Source: Echinicola vietnamensis DSM 17526 (lineage in GTDB: Bacteria; Bacteroidota; Bacteroidia; Cytophagales; Cyclobacteriaceae). Taken from it: 64,000 nucleotides of DNA. The notes under the pieces were generated by a model. It was not told the DNA's origin and did not search any database. It worked only from the letters and a program-made list of their open reading frames with translations. Where the stretch lies: assembly GCF_000325705.1 (NCBI RefSeq), contig NC_019904.1, forward strand, positions 3,536,001 to 3,600,000. Direction: 5' to 3'. Every line of letters starts with the position of its first letter. Position 1 is the first letter of the stretch. This document shows positions 27,030 to 36,343 of this stretch, one piece after another. Position numbers and translations under genes: made by a program.

Positions 27030-28757
27030 TTATTCAAAAAACTTTTTAAGTCCTTCGATTTTTTGTGCGAGAGAAGCTTCTACTTTTCTATAGGCGTCCC
27101 TATTGGGAAGGCTTTCATTGACTGAAATATAATATTTGATTTTTGGTTCTGTTCCAGATGGACGGGCAGAAATCTTGCTGCCATCCTCAAGGTAAAATTG
27201 GATGACATTACTTTTGTCCAAGTCCAAGTCCTCTTCTGTTCCATCTGCGATATTATAAACTTTGCTTTCCTTTACATCAACTACTTTCACCACTTTGGTA
27301 CCGTTGATGGCCTCAGGCCTGTTGGTCCTAAAACCGTGCATTAATTGTTGGATCTGTTCGGCGCCGTCTTTGCCTTTTTTGGTTACGGATATGAGGGATT
27401 CTTTGTAAAATCCATACGATTGATAAATCTCCGCGAGCACATCAAAGAGGGTCATGCCTTTTTCTTTGTAATAGGCCACTACTTCGGCCAACATGGCACA
27501 AGCAGAAACACCATCTTTGTCCCTTACGGCATCACCCACTAAGAAACCATAACTTTCCTCACCACCTCCGACAAACTGCTTCTTTCCTTCCAGTTCACGG
27601 ATGATGGCAGCTATGTTTTTAAAACCTGTCAGAACGCGGTAACATGGGATGTTAAATCCGTGGCAAATCTCTTCAATAAGCTCCGTCGTGACGATGGTAT
27701 TGACCATAAACTGATCTCCGGTGAACAAGCCGTGCTCTCTCCACTGGTTTAGCAGGTAATATGTAAGAATGCTACCGGTTTGGTTGCCATTGAGCAGTTC
27801 GTATTCGCCCTTTTCGTTAGGAATGGCAGCGGCATAACGATCTCCATCAGGATCACAGGCCAGCACAAGTTCAGCATTGACTTCCTTAGCAAGTTTCAGC
27901 GAAAGGCTAAGGGCTTCGGCTTCCTCTGGATTTGGGTAAACCACTGTAGGAAAAGTACCGTCAGGCGCTTCTTGCTCCTTCACAACATGTATGTTTTCAA
28001 ACCCAAAGGTTTTTAGGGCAGCAGGAACCATTTTTCCCGAAGCTCCATGAATGGGAGAAAACACGATGCACATATCCCGTTGGTTAAGGATGGCTTTTGG
28101 CGAAAGGCTGAATTTTTTGATGTCATTGAGGTAGGTCAGATCCATCTCTGCACCGATATATTCGATCAATGCATCATTTTTATCCCATTTTACATCATCA
28201 ATGGATTTGATTTTCTGCACTTCCATGATGATGTTTTTGTCATGTGGGGCGACGATCTGTCCACCATCTTCCCAATAAGCTTTATAGCCATTATATTCTT
28301 TTGGATTATGGGAAGCGGTAATCATTACGCCGCTTTTGCATCCATAATGCCTGATGGCGTAGGAAAGCATAGGCGTTGGACGCATTTCTTCAAAATACTT
28401 TACTTTGATACCGTTGGCGGTAAGGACATTGGCAGTAGTCTCTGCAAAAAGCGTATTGTTTATCCTGGAATCATGGGTGATGGCGACCTTAATATCCTCA
28501 CCAGGAAAACAGGCAAGCAGGTAATTGGCCAATCCCTGTGTGGCCATGCCTACGGTGTACACATTCATGCGGTTAGAACCAATTCCCATTACGCCACGAA
28601 GCCCACCGGTTCCGAACTCCAGGTCCTTGTAAAAGGCATCCACAAGTTCTGAAGAATCTGATGCGTCCAATAGCTGTTGGATTTTAGTTTTACTTTCTTG
28701 GTCAATGTTGCTGTTTAGCCACGATTGGGCTTTGGTAATAATGGATGTGTCTGTCAT
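27030..28757 (-). CDS. phospho-sugar mutase (phosphoglucomutase/phosphomannomutase)
   Basis: Interconverts hexose 1- and 6-phosphates, feeding nucleotide-sugar supply for cell wall and EPS. 575 aa, as in the PgcA/PGM2-like group. Catalytic Ser149 in TASHNPKEYNGYK, metal loop ACDPDGDRYAAA (about 305-316), sugar loop GGGEESYGFLVGD, and phosphate-binding RPSGTEPKIKYY near the C-terminus. The N-terminal FGTGGLRGVMGIG is also conserved. A large inverted repeat lies about 70 bp upstream. Glucose versus mannose preference cannot be told from sequence by eye. Confidence 0.93.
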   Translation of the reverse strand: MTDTSIITKAQSWLNSNIDQESKTKIQQLLDASDSSELVDAFYKDLEFGTGGLRGVMGIGSNRMNVYTVGMATQGLANYLLACFPGEDIKVAITHDSRINNTLFAETTANVLTANGIKVKYFEEMRPTPMLSYAIRHYGCKSGVMITASHNPKEYNGYKAYWEDGGQIVAPHDKNIIMEVQKIKSIDDVKWDKNDALIEYIGAEMDLTYLNDIKKFSLSPKAILNQRDMCIVFSPIHGASGKMVPAALKTFGFENIHVVKEQEAPDGTFPTVVYPNPEEAEALSLSLKLAKEVNAELVLACDPDGDRYAAAIPNEKGEYELLNGNQTGSILTYYLLNQWREHGLFTGDQFMVNTIVTTELIEEICHGFNIPCYRVLTGFKNIAAIIRELEGKKQFVGGGEESYGFLVGDAVRDKDGVSACAMLAEVVAYYKEKGMTLFDVLAEIYQSYGFYKESLISVTKKGKDGAEQIQQLMHGFRTNRPEAINGTKVVKVVDVKESKVYNIADGTEEDLDLDKSNVIQFYLEDGSKISARPSGTEPKIKYYISVNESLPNRDAYRKVEASLAQKIEGLKKFFE

Positions 28758-28829
28758 GTTTAATAAAAAGCTTAAAATGAAATTCTAATTTAAGCATTAT
28801 TGCGTTTAATGCCACTCTAGGTGATTAGA

Positions 28830-28869
28830 GATGTACAAAATGTAAAAAAACATTTACTTTTTGTACATC
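28830..28869. promoter_or_regulatory. long AT-rich inverted repeat between HPPD and phosphoglucomutase genes
   Basis: Arms 28830-28846 and 28853-28869 pair over 17 positions with one mismatch; the outer part is GATGTACAAAA / TTTTGTACATC. It lies 25 bp after the HPPD stop and about 73 bp before the mutase start, both on the - strand. It may be an HPPD terminator, an operator for the mutase, or both; the AT-rich stem is unlike the GC-rich terminators elsewhere in the window. Confidence 0.5.
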
Positions 28870-28893
28870 ATAGGTTGTTCTTCCAAATCAAAC

Positions 28894-29985
28894 TTACAAA
28901 TTACCTCTTAGGTTTTGTTCTCGTTCGATAGCTTCAAACAGTGCTTTGAAATTACCTTTTCCGAATGATTGCGCTCCTTTTCGCTGAATGATTTCATAGA
29001 AAAGGGTAGGGCGGTCTTGTACGGGTCTGGTAAAGATCTGTAGCAGGTATCCCTCTTCATCCCGGTCTACTAAAATGTTCAGTTGTTTTAACGCCTCAAT
29101 AGCCTCGTCTATTTTGCCTACTCGATCTTTTAAGTTGTCATAGTAATTATCTGGTACCATCAGAAACGAGACTCCCCGCTTTCGCAATTCACTTACTGTA
29201 GAAATAATATCATCGGTAGCTATGGCGATGTGCTGGACTCCAGGTCCATTGTAGAAATCAAGGTACTCTTCGATCTGGGATTTCTTTTTTCCTTTGGCAG
29301 GTTCGTTTATGGGGAATTTAATATAACCATTGCCGTTTGAAACTACTTTTGACATAAGGGCAGAGTATTCGGTGGAGATGTCTTTGTCATCAAAGGTGAC
29401 CAATAGGTTGAAGCCCATGACCTTTTTATAAAAACTTACCCATTCGTTCATCTCTCCCCAGCCTACATTGCCCACACAATGATCAATGTGCTTAAGCCCG
29501 ACGGAGGTCGTGTTGATGCCTTTTTCAACCCGATAGCCAGGCAAAAAAGGCCCGCTATAGTTTTTACGTTCTACAAAAGTATGAATGGTTTCTCCATATG
29601 TACAAATTGAAGCAACCTTTACCGAGCCATTGGAATCTTGGGTAATGCGGGGAGATTCGTGACTGACGGCTCCTCTTGATGTGGTTTCTTGCCAAGCTTT
29701 ATCCGCATCGTCTACCCCCAATGCCAAGACTTTTACACCATCTCCGTGTTTTGAGACATGCTTGGCTATTGGATGGTCTTGGTATAGCGCCGTGGTGAGG
29801 ACGAGTCGAATCTTTCCTTGTTTGAGGACATAAGAAGCACGGTCCCTGATACCGGTTTCAGGCCCTGCATACGCCACAAGTTCAAAGCCAAAAGCTGCTT
29901 GGTAATACATGGCGGATTGTTTGGCATTTCCCACATAAAATTCGACGTGGTCGGTGCCGTTAATGGGAAGAAAATCATTGTTCAT
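28894..29985 (-). CDS. hppD: 4-hydroxyphenylpyruvate dioxygenase
   Basis: Fe(II) enzyme of tyrosine catabolism that makes homogentisate. 363 aa with two vicinal-oxygen-chelate domains. Iron ligands are His in LKHIDHCVGNV (about 171), His in GPGVQHIAIATDD (about 248) and Glu in TLFYEIIQRKG (about 333). The C-terminal QIFTRPVQDRPTLFYEIIQRKGAQSF GKGNF block is the family signature. A promoter-like element lies 30 bp upstream. No homogentisate dioxygenase is in the window, so the next step is encoded elsewhere. Confidence 0.95.
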   Translation of the reverse strand: MNNDFLPINGTDHVEFYVGNAKQSAMYYQAAFGFELVAYAGPETGIRDRASYVLKQGKIRLVLTTALYQDHPIAKHVSKHGDGVKVLALGVDDADKAWQETTSRGAVSHESPRITQDSNGSVKVASICTYGETIHTFVERKNYSGPFLPGYRVEKGINTTSVGLKHIDHCVGNVGWGEMNEWVSFYKKVMGFNLLVTFDDKDISTEYSALMSKVVSNGNGYIKFPINEPAKGKKKSQIEEYLDFYNGPGVQHIAIATDDIISTVSELRKRGVSFLMVPDNYYDNLKDRVGKIDEAIEALKQLNILVDRDEEGYLLQIFTRPVQDRPTLFYEIIQRKGAQSFGKGNFKALFEAIEREQNLRGNL

Positions 29986-30014
29986 GGTAAAGTGTTTTGG
30001 GTTTATATCTAAAT

Positions 30015-30022
30015 CAAATATA
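30015..30022 (-). promoter_or_regulatory. Bacteroidota-type -7 element for hppD
   Basis: On the - strand the sequence is TATATTTG, an exact TAnnTTTG match, 30 bp upstream of the hppD start. No clear -33 TTG box was seen at 19-20 bp spacing, so confidence is moderate. Confidence 0.45.
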
Positions 30023-30279
30023 ATAGTTAATAAGTGAAATTAACAGTACGGAAGGAGCTCGAAAAGCTGTTTGCCAATTATTATTAATTATGTGTTTTGA
30101 GGGGGAATTATACTGTTTCATATGGCCTGTTTCTGTATTGATAGTTTGTTATACTGGTATATGGCCTTGAGGTTTTTAGGAAATACTTTGGGGATAAATT
30201 AAGATTAAAGCTTTCTTTTTGGAAACTCTCAGTGGATTATCTAATTTCATGATTCATTTGAAAATCAAGTAACATAATA

Positions 30280-30702
30280 ATGGATTTAAATAAGTTAGAT
30301 AAGGACCTAACCGCTATTGTAGAGAAGAGGATTGAACTGAGTAAGTTGACCTATGCAGATGAAGACTATGATGTTATCGAGGAGGCGATGCATGATCTGG
30401 AAGATGATTTCAATGAGGAGTTTGGGGATGCGTTGGAGGGAGAATTGGAGAAAATTTACGAAAAGCTTGATTCAGATACGGATATTCTTCTTCCTTCTGC
30501 CTATTTGGCCAATAAATACATCCCAATGTTGCCTGATGCAAAAGGGGTTGTTTCTTATGAAGTAAAAGGTAAAGAAGGGGTGCCAATTGAGTCGGAACAG
30601 TTTGATGGGCAGGATGTGCGGATCATCATCATTCCCAATCCTACGCGTTTTGTCATGCAAATAAATGGCGTACCAATGAAAGATTTGTGGCGATCACGAT
30701 AA
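30280..30702 (+). CDS. conserved-looking acidic cytosolic protein, 140 aa, unknown function
   Basis: The N-terminal 70 residues are strongly acidic and helical (YADEDYDVIEEAMHDLEDDFNEEFGDALEGELEKIYEKL); the C-terminal half is beta-rich with a hydrophobic core (VRIIIIPNPTRFVMQINGV). No signal peptide or membrane segment. It stands alone with about 290 bp upstream and its own terminator. I do not recognise a named family. Codon use and domain-like structure support a real gene. Confidence 0.75.
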   Translation: MDLNKLDKDLTAIVEKRIELSKLTYADEDYDVIEEAMHDLEDDFNEEFGDALEGELEKIYEKLDSDTDILLPSAYLANKYIPMLPDAKGVVSYEVKGKEGVPIESEQFDGQDVRIIIIPNPTRFVMQINGVPMKDLWRSR

Positions 30703-30706
30703 AACT

Positions 30707-30746
30707 AAAAAAGCCGAACAGTGGTAAAACACAGTTCGGCTTTTTT
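30707..30746. terminator. bidirectional terminator between the acidic protein gene and the PL8 gene
   Basis: AAAAAAGCCGAAC (30707-30719) pairs perfectly with GTTCGGCTTTTTT (30734-30746) around 14 nt. It ends 6 bp before the stop codon of the converging lyase gene. Confidence 0.93.
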
Positions 30747-30752
30747 GTTTAC

Positions 30753-32756
30753 TTAAAGTGATATTAAGGTTCCGGATAGGAGATTGTTTTCGATCTGATG
30801 CTGCTTACCGTTTATGGTTATCTTTATATTTTTATGTCTCGGATCAGGGGAGGTAAGGGTAAGACCTTCTGAAGATTTAATGAAATACACAGGAACATCA
30901 GAAGTGACTGTCAGTTTCCCCATTTTCATTTCTTTATTCGGCGTCCATATTACGCCTGCCATGAGCCCATCACTAAATTCAATGGCTTGTAAGTCAGCTG
31001 AGTTGCTTAATATTTTCCAAAAGGGTTGTTGGTGGAGGTTGTCTGCAGCTTCTAAGGAAGGTACGTTTGCGACATAATAATCGAAGTTTCCTATGTCATG
31101 TTTAATGTACGGAAGAAAAACTTTTTTTTGACGGGATGCTTCTCCTCTGTACTTTATATTAATGTCTCCCCAGGATGCTTTGGTATTGGATAATTTTACC
31201 CCAAACTTTTTTGCGGAGGAAGAGCCATAGCTAAACCCATCGTGATATACCCATCCTTCATCGGTAAGGTCATAATCACCACTGGTAGGAAATACCTTTT
31301 CTCCTGATTTCACCCAACCGGCCCATAGAGACTGGTCAAGAGAGGTGATGGATTCACCATTTGATGAGTGGAGATTTGAAACCATTGCGATCATGACATT
31401 TTTGTAGGTAAACCATGATTTATGAGCCGTAAGAATCGTATTTTCCTCGTGGTTTTTCAATTCATAGTCCATTACAGCTACTCCTGCGGCATCTGCCGAA
31501 AGACTACCTGTAAATGGTTTTCGCCTGTAACCATCCGTACCTTCTACGTGTGTAAATCCCGGTATTAAGTCCCAATTCCAAAAGGGCATCAGATTATAAT
31601 ATTCCTTTCCGCTTTTAAGAAAATAAGTATTGCCGTAATTCATGAATTTACCTTTTAGGTTTTCTCCATTAAAACTTTCGACAGGGAGATTCCTATTCGA
31701 AAGTATTTTGATAAAAAAACTGGCCTCATTGGAATGGTGAGTTAAAAAGTCAGATTTATAAAAAGACCGTGTTCCTTCAGGTGTGATGGGGAGCGGTCCC
31801 GTGAGACTTTTTAAAATTGAATCATACGGTTTTGGGTTTTCAGGATCGAGATCCTTAAGAAAATTGACCGTTTCTGAAGATACCGTACCTTCCAAAGCAT
31901 ATTTTCTGCTAGCGGCTCTATCAATTGTAGGAGGTACCGTGTAGGGTCCACGTGCCATCCACCACATACCTTCTGTTAAGAATTTTCGAAGGATATCAAC
32001 TTTTTCTTGCGGAAAGGCAAAGGAAGTACCGTCAAGTTCCCAGGCGATTCTAGCGCTGATTTCTAAATATGCCCCACCATAACTAAACTGTTGGAGGCGC
32101 TCTTTGTGATGGTAAAAACTGTAATCTTCTTGGATTCCAGACGGTGCGCCGATCTGGATTTCGTTCACAATTTTTGCTATGGCTTCCTTGGCCTTTTCCT
32201 GATCATCTACGAGTAAGGCGTAGTGGAGAACGTTATCAGCTAACCAAATGAGGTTAGCTCCTGACTTATAAATTTTGATCTTGGAGGCGTAGTCCAGGAT
32301 TTTCTGGTAATTAGCAGCAGTGAGTTTGTCGCCTAAAAGGATAGCTGTATTCAGTAAAGACCTGGGAATGGAAACTTGCATGGGAAACCAGTTTCTGTTT
32401 ACATAATCTTCATTTAACCAATGGTCTAGCGCGGCATTTACGATGTCAACAAGTTTTTGGTTGTTATAATAATCTGAGTGAGCATCGAAATAAGCGTAAC
32501 TAAGGTACGAGATACGATAAATATGGGAAGAGGGATCCCAACCAGTTTTATCCGTGTCTTGATAGTTTAGGTCCTTCCACTTTCCGGTGCTTTTATCGAA
32601 TCTGTCGATAAGATTGGATACGTTGTTATCCTTGACAGTATTCCGAAGTAATACAGATCTATATTTTTTCAAGATTATATCCCCTTCGCTAGTCGTAAAG
32701 GCATATGTGCAAAAAGAGATCAAAAATAGAATAGAAAGCAGTGTTGTTTTTTTCAA
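30753..32756 (-). CDS. polysaccharide lyase family 8 protein (hyaluronate/chondroitin/xanthan lyase family)
   Basis: Secreted lyase of the PL8 family, which cleaves uronic-acid-containing polysaccharides. 667 aa with signal peptide (MKKTTLLSILFLISFCTYAF). The alpha/alpha-toroid (about 40-340) has WFPMQVSIPRSLLNTAILLGD, the Asn region GANLIWLADN, EDYSFYHHKERLQQFSYGG with candidate catalytic His and Tyr, and PPTIDRAASRK with the catalytic Arg. The beta-sandwich part includes FWNWDLIPGFTHVEG. Expected location is the periplasm or outside. It lies directly downstream of an SGNH/MBOAT pair on the same strand (27-bp gap), so they form an operon. Confidence 0.85.
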   Translation of the reverse strand: MKKTTLLSILFLISFCTYAFTTSEGDIILKKYRSVLLRNTVKDNNVSNLIDRFDKSTGKWKDLNYQDTDKTGWDPSSHIYRISYLSYAYFDAHSDYYNNQKLVDIVNAALDHWLNEDYVNRNWFPMQVSIPRSLLNTAILLGDKLTAANYQKILDYASKIKIYKSGANLIWLADNVLHYALLVDDQEKAKEAIAKIVNEIQIGAPSGIQEDYSFYHHKERLQQFSYGGAYLEISARIAWELDGTSFAFPQEKVDILRKFLTEGMWWMARGPYTVPPTIDRAASRKYALEGTVSSETVNFLKDLDPENPKPYDSILKSLTGPLPITPEGTRSFYKSDFLTHHSNEASFFIKILSNRNLPVESFNGENLKGKFMNYGNTYFLKSGKEYYNLMPFWNWDLIPGFTHVEGTDGYRRKPFTGSLSADAAGVAVMDYELKNHEENTILTAHKSWFTYKNVMIAMVSNLHSSNGESITSLDQSLWAGWVKSGEKVFPTSGDYDLTDEGWVYHDGFSYGSSSAKKFGVKLSNTKASWGDINIKYRGEASRQKKVFLPYIKHDIGNFDYYVANVPSLEAADNLHQQPFWKILSNSADLQAIEFSDGLMAGVIWTPNKEMKMGKLTVTSDVPVYFIKSSEGLTLTSPDPRHKNIKITINGKQHQIENNLLSGTLISL

Positions 32757-32783
32757 GACAAATGGTTTTGAATATGTGTAATG

Positions 32784-33731
32784 TTAAAATAAAGGTTTTG
32801 AAGCACTTAGGTAAGTGGCTTGAGATTTTATTTTATTTGCAATATCTGTGGAAAAGGCTTCAGCCCCTATAAGGTTCATGTGGTTTGGATCATTGTAAAA
32901 TGTTTTATTTCTCGTAAAGCGAGTGTCATTTAAATAGTCGATAAAAACAATGTCCTTTCTGTTTTTGAGGTATTCTATTGTTTTTGTACTGATGACTTTT
33001 TCCTTATAATTAGGAGAGGTGATTACGAAAACCTGTGTTCCTTTTTCTCGCAATGAAGAGATGAAATTATCAAAAAGGGCAACGTACTCAGGATTTAATT
33101 CATTTTTTTCTTGAACCACCCGTTGTTCATAATTTTCATCTTTTAGCTTACCGTGTTTGGGTTTCCAGCCGTCATCTTCTAATTTCCCGTCTAACCCTTC
33201 AATGGCATATGGCCGAAAAAGGTAATAGTATGATGAATTGTAAGCGTAAAGTTTGGAGTAATTTAGAAAGGGCTCGGCATAGGAATTACGGTCTACGATA
33301 CTTCGAACAGCTGGATGCTTGATGTAAAATGGACGTAAAATTCCTGCGGCTCTATCAAAGAAGGAATACTCTTCTTCAGTATATTCCAAAAATATATCTT
33401 CTACATTGATAATGGCGATTTTAGGGGAATGCCTATTCGTAACACCTTCGTTCATGGCATACATGAAGGGTAGGCTCTGTCCACCACGACCTGAGTTCCA
33501 ACATGTAAGTCCTAAAGATTCTTCAAATATCCTTGGAACGTAATTGCTTTCTGCACGTGAACTGCCATAAATTATAATATCCTCTTCACATTCTTTAAGG
33601 GTGTACTGGATTTTATAAAACCGGCCATCTGGACTGTTTTTTAAGGTCATATCCAAGGCCAGACCAATCACATAATCCAATGCAATGAAACTTGCTATGA
33701 TGATGAATGTGTTTTTAATCAATTTCTTCAT
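32784..33731 (-). CDS. membrane-anchored SGNH-like protein, partner of the MBOAT acyltransferase
   Basis: 315 aa with one N-terminal membrane segment (about 8-28) followed by a periplasmic SGNH/GDSL-like domain. Block I is IIIYGSSRAESNYVP (nucleophile-type Ser), a Gly/Asn block is CWNSGRGGQSLPF, and the C-terminal catalytic pair is seen in YNDPNHMNLIGAEAF (Asp-x-x-His). This is the arrangement of AlgJ/AlgX- or DltD-like proteins, which work with MBOAT proteins to acylate exported polysaccharides. Its start lies 12 bp from the end of the MBOAT gene. Substrate unknown. Confidence 0.78.
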   Translation of the reverse strand: MKKLIKNTFIIIASFIALDYVIGLALDMTLKNSPDGRFYKIQYTLKECEEDIIIYGSSRAESNYVPRIFEESLGLTCWNSGRGGQSLPFMYAMNEGVTNRHSPKIAIINVEDIFLEYTEEEYSFFDRAAGILRPFYIKHPAVRSIVDRNSYAEPFLNYSKLYAYNSSYYYLFRPYAIEGLDGKLEDDGWKPKHGKLKDENYEQRVVQEKNELNPEYVALFDNFISSLREKGTQVFVITSPNYKEKVISTKTIEYLKNRKDIVFIDYLNDTRFTRNKTFYNDPNHMNLIGAEAFSTDIANKIKSQATYLSASKPLF

Positions 33732-33743
33732 GGCACCATTTTT

Positions 33744-35144
33744 TTAGAATTGAAAGTAAATAAATTGACTGTTGTCAAATACCCCAAAAGTGGTAATAAA
33801 CATCATTAGGATGACGATGGCAGCATAGCGTACGATAGGACTTCGATGATACAGGAACTGGTAATTTGGCTTAAATTCCATTATATAATCATGTAGTAAT
33901 AGTATGAACAGTCCCATCACCCCGAATAGAAATATCCCTTTGTCCCCAAAGTAGAGACCAGTACCTTGGAAGGTGACAATTCTTTGGAGCACAGTCATGG
34001 CATCACTGACCGATGGTGCCCTAAAGAATACCCAAGCCAGGCATGTTAATCCGAATACAATTAGCCAATTGATGGCTTTGGGAAGCTTAAATTTCAAGAC
34101 GTATTTTTCCATGATCTGATAGAATCCGTGGAGTGCTCCCCAGATGATATACGTCCAGTTGGCTCCGTGCCAAAAACCACTGATGATAAAAGTGATCATT
34201 AAGTTTATTCCAGCCCTAAAATCACCCTGTCTATTTCCTCCTATCGGAATATAGACGTAGTCTTTAAACCAAGTAGAGAGAGAAATATGCCATCTGCTCC
34301 AAAATGATTTAAAGGAGGTAGCGAAGTAAGGACGACGAAAATTATCCATTAAATGAAAGTCAAAAAGTTTGGCGCAGCCTATGGCAATAAGCGAATAGCC
34401 TGCAAAATCACAATAGATCTGGAATGCAAAAAAGGCATGGGCTGTAAACAATGTCAGCCAAGAGTGTCTTTCAAGTAGCATGTATACATCATCTACGTAA
34501 ATGGCCAACCTATCAGCTACCACCACTTTCATAAACAAGCCCCACAGCATTAGCTTTCCACCTTGTGAGATCATGTCGTAGGAGAATTTTCGCTTTCTTG
34601 AAAATTGGGGCAGTAGATGGCTTGCACGTTCGATAGGTCCGGCGACGAGTTGGGGAAAGAAACTTACAAACGTGAAAAATGCTACAATGTCCTTAGTGGG
34701 CTCAAGCTTTCTCTTGTAAATATCTATAGTGTAGCTAAGGGTTTGAAAAGTATAAAAACTAATTCCAACGGGTAGGATAATGCTCAACCTGCTCGCTTCT
34801 AGGGGTTTTCCGAGTAATGTGAAGGCGTCGTTTAAGCTGTCTAAAAAAAAGTTGAAATATTTAAAATAGCACAAAAAACCGATGTTGATAAATACACTTA
34901 AGAACAATAGGAGTTTGCGTTGGGATACTTTTGTAGCTTTATGAAGGTTTAACCCAATGGTGTAGTCAACGATCGAACTAAAAAGAATCAAAAATAGAAA
35001 TCTCCAATCCCACCACCCGTAAAAGAAATAGCTGGCGATAAGCAACCAAATGTTTTGACCTTTTACGGTGTTTTTAAGTACCAACCAGTAAATGAAAAAC
35101 ACTATAGGAAGAAAGAATGCGAATTCTATGGAGTTGAACAGCAT
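33744..35144 (-). CDS. MBOAT-family O-acyltransferase (AlgI/DltB type)
   Basis: Multi-pass inner membrane protein that moves acyl groups, usually acetyl, across the membrane for polysaccharide O-acylation. I start at 35144 (MLFNSIEFAFFLPIVF), the typical AlgI opening; an in-frame ATG at 35174 adds ten residues. Signature blocks: FFYGWWDWRF, FPQLVAGPIERASHLLPQF, DFAGYSLIAIGCAKLFDF, RRPYFATSFKSFWSRWHISLSTWFKDYVYIPIGGNR, and the active-site His in ISGFWHGANWTYIIWGALHG. First gene of the MBOAT-SGNH-PL8 unit. Confidence 0.92.
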   Translation of the reverse strand: MLFNSIEFAFFLPIVFFIYWLVLKNTVKGQNIWLLIASYFFYGWWDWRFLFLILFSSIVDYTIGLNLHKATKVSQRKLLLFLSVFINIGFLCYFKYFNFFLDSLNDAFTLLGKPLEASRLSIILPVGISFYTFQTLSYTIDIYKRKLEPTKDIVAFFTFVSFFPQLVAGPIERASHLLPQFSRKRKFSYDMISQGGKLMLWGLFMKVVVADRLAIYVDDVYMLLERHSWLTLFTAHAFFAFQIYCDFAGYSLIAIGCAKLFDFHLMDNFRRPYFATSFKSFWSRWHISLSTWFKDYVYIPIGGNRQGDFRAGINLMITFIISGFWHGANWTYIIWGALHGFYQIMEKYVLKFKLPKAINWLIVFGLTCLAWVFFRAPSVSDAMTVLQRIVTFQGTGLYFGDKGIFLFGVMGLFILLLHDYIMEFKPNYQFLYHRSPIVRYAAIVILMMFITTFGVFDNSQFIYFQF

Positions 35145-35245
35145 AATAACGACAGATTTTAAAGAAAAAAACAATTATGTCGTTACGAATATATTAAAAA
35201 GTATTTTAAAATATAAAATTTGTATTTTAAATATATATAAAATTG

Positions 35246-35269
35246 AGCCGGGACATTACAGTCCCGGCT
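35246..35269 (-). terminator. terminator of trpS
   Basis: AGCCGGGAC (35246-35254) pairs with GTCCCGGCT (35261-35269) around ATTACA. Read on the - strand it follows the trpS stop by 28 bp and is followed by an AT-rich stretch. Confidence 0.7.
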
Positions 35270-35297
35270 TCGATGGGTATTTAATGATGGCGATTGC

Positions 35298-36272
35298 CTA
35301 TCTATATCCTAATTTTGTCCTTACGCGATCTAGTGTATTTTGGGCTATTTCCCTAGCTTTTGCTTCACCTTCAGCCAGTTTGGCATCCAGCTCATTCAGG
35401 TTATTCATGTAGTAGTCAAAAATCTCTCGTTCCTTACCATACTTCTCTAAGATCAACTCAAGAAATTCTTTCTTAGCATGGCCATAACCAAAGTTTCCGC
35501 CAAGGTATTTTTCACGAAGGGCCTTTGTCTGCTCTGGTGTGGCAATCAGGCTATAAAGCTTAAATACATTACAGGTGTCAGGGTCTTTTGGCTCTTCTAG
35601 TGGAGTACTGTCGGTTACGATACTATTGACATTCTTTTTGAGCTGCTTGGGAGGTAGAAAGATGTCGATATAGTTATTATAGGATTTGCTCATTTTTTGG
35701 CCATCGGTCCCTGGTATGATCATGACATTTTCATTTACCCTAGAAGTTGGAATCGCCAGGATTTCTTCTTCCATCCTATGATTAAATGCATTGGCGATGT
35801 CCCGTGTCATTTCCAGGTGCTGCAGCTGGTCTTTGCCTACGGGGACAATATCTGCATCAAAGATCAAGATGTCCGATGCCATGAGTACAGGGTAAGTGAA
35901 CAACCCGGCATTGATATCGGATAGCTTATCGGATTTATCTTTAAAGCTATGGGCATTGGCCAGCATAGGGAAAGGAGTGAAGCAGCTGAGGTACCAAGTC
36001 AGTTCGGCAATTTCAGGAATTCTGGATTGGCGATAAAAGGTGGTTTTACTGATATCCAGACCAAAAGCCAGCCAAGCAGCTGCTACTGCATGGATATTTT
36101 CTTTTCGCTGTTCGCCATCCTTAATGGTAGTGAGCGAGTGAAAATCCGCAATAAAAATAAATGAATCGTTATCGTCTTTTTTCGTCAGTTCAATTGCTGG
36201 AATGATCGCACCTAGGATGTTTCCTAAATGAGGCCTTCCAGAGCTTTGAATTCCAGTTAATACTCTTGCCAT
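35298..36272 (-). CDS. trpS: tryptophanyl-tRNA synthetase
   Basis: Class I aminoacyl-tRNA synthetase charging tRNA-Trp. 324 aa, typical bacterial size. HLGN (15-18) is the HIGH-type motif and GQKMSKSYNN (about 190-200) contains KMSKS. FIADFHSLTT, LFTYPVLMASDILIFDADIVPVGKDQLQHLEMTRDIA and the C-terminal GEAKAREIAQNTLDRVRTKLGY are conserved. Monocistronic, divergent from the DUF1573 gene. Confidence 0.97.
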   Translation of the reverse strand: MARVLTGIQSSGRPHLGNILGAIIPAIELTKKDDNDSFIFIADFHSLTTIKDGEQRKENIHAVAAAWLAFGLDISKTTFYRQSRIPEIAELTWYLSCFTPFPMLANAHSFKDKSDKLSDINAGLFTYPVLMASDILIFDADIVPVGKDQLQHLEMTRDIANAFNHRMEEEILAIPTSRVNENVMIIPGTDGQKMSKSYNNYIDIFLPPKQLKKNVNSIVTDSTPLEEPKDPDTCNVFKLYSLIATPEQTKALREKYLGGNFGYGHAKKEFLELILEKYGKEREIFDYYMNNLNELDAKLAEGEAKAREIAQNTLDRVRTKLGYR

Positions 36273-36343
36273 CGATTAATTTTTTGTTGCAAATTAAATA
36301 AAATAGGACACAATTCGCCCGAATTTTACCGTTATTTGTGAGC

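Noticed and set aside
28047..28652. 201-codon open frame opposite the phosphoglucomutase gene
   Set aside because: Antisense shadow of a strongly conserved gene; rich in Cys, His and Ile as expected from the reverse reading.
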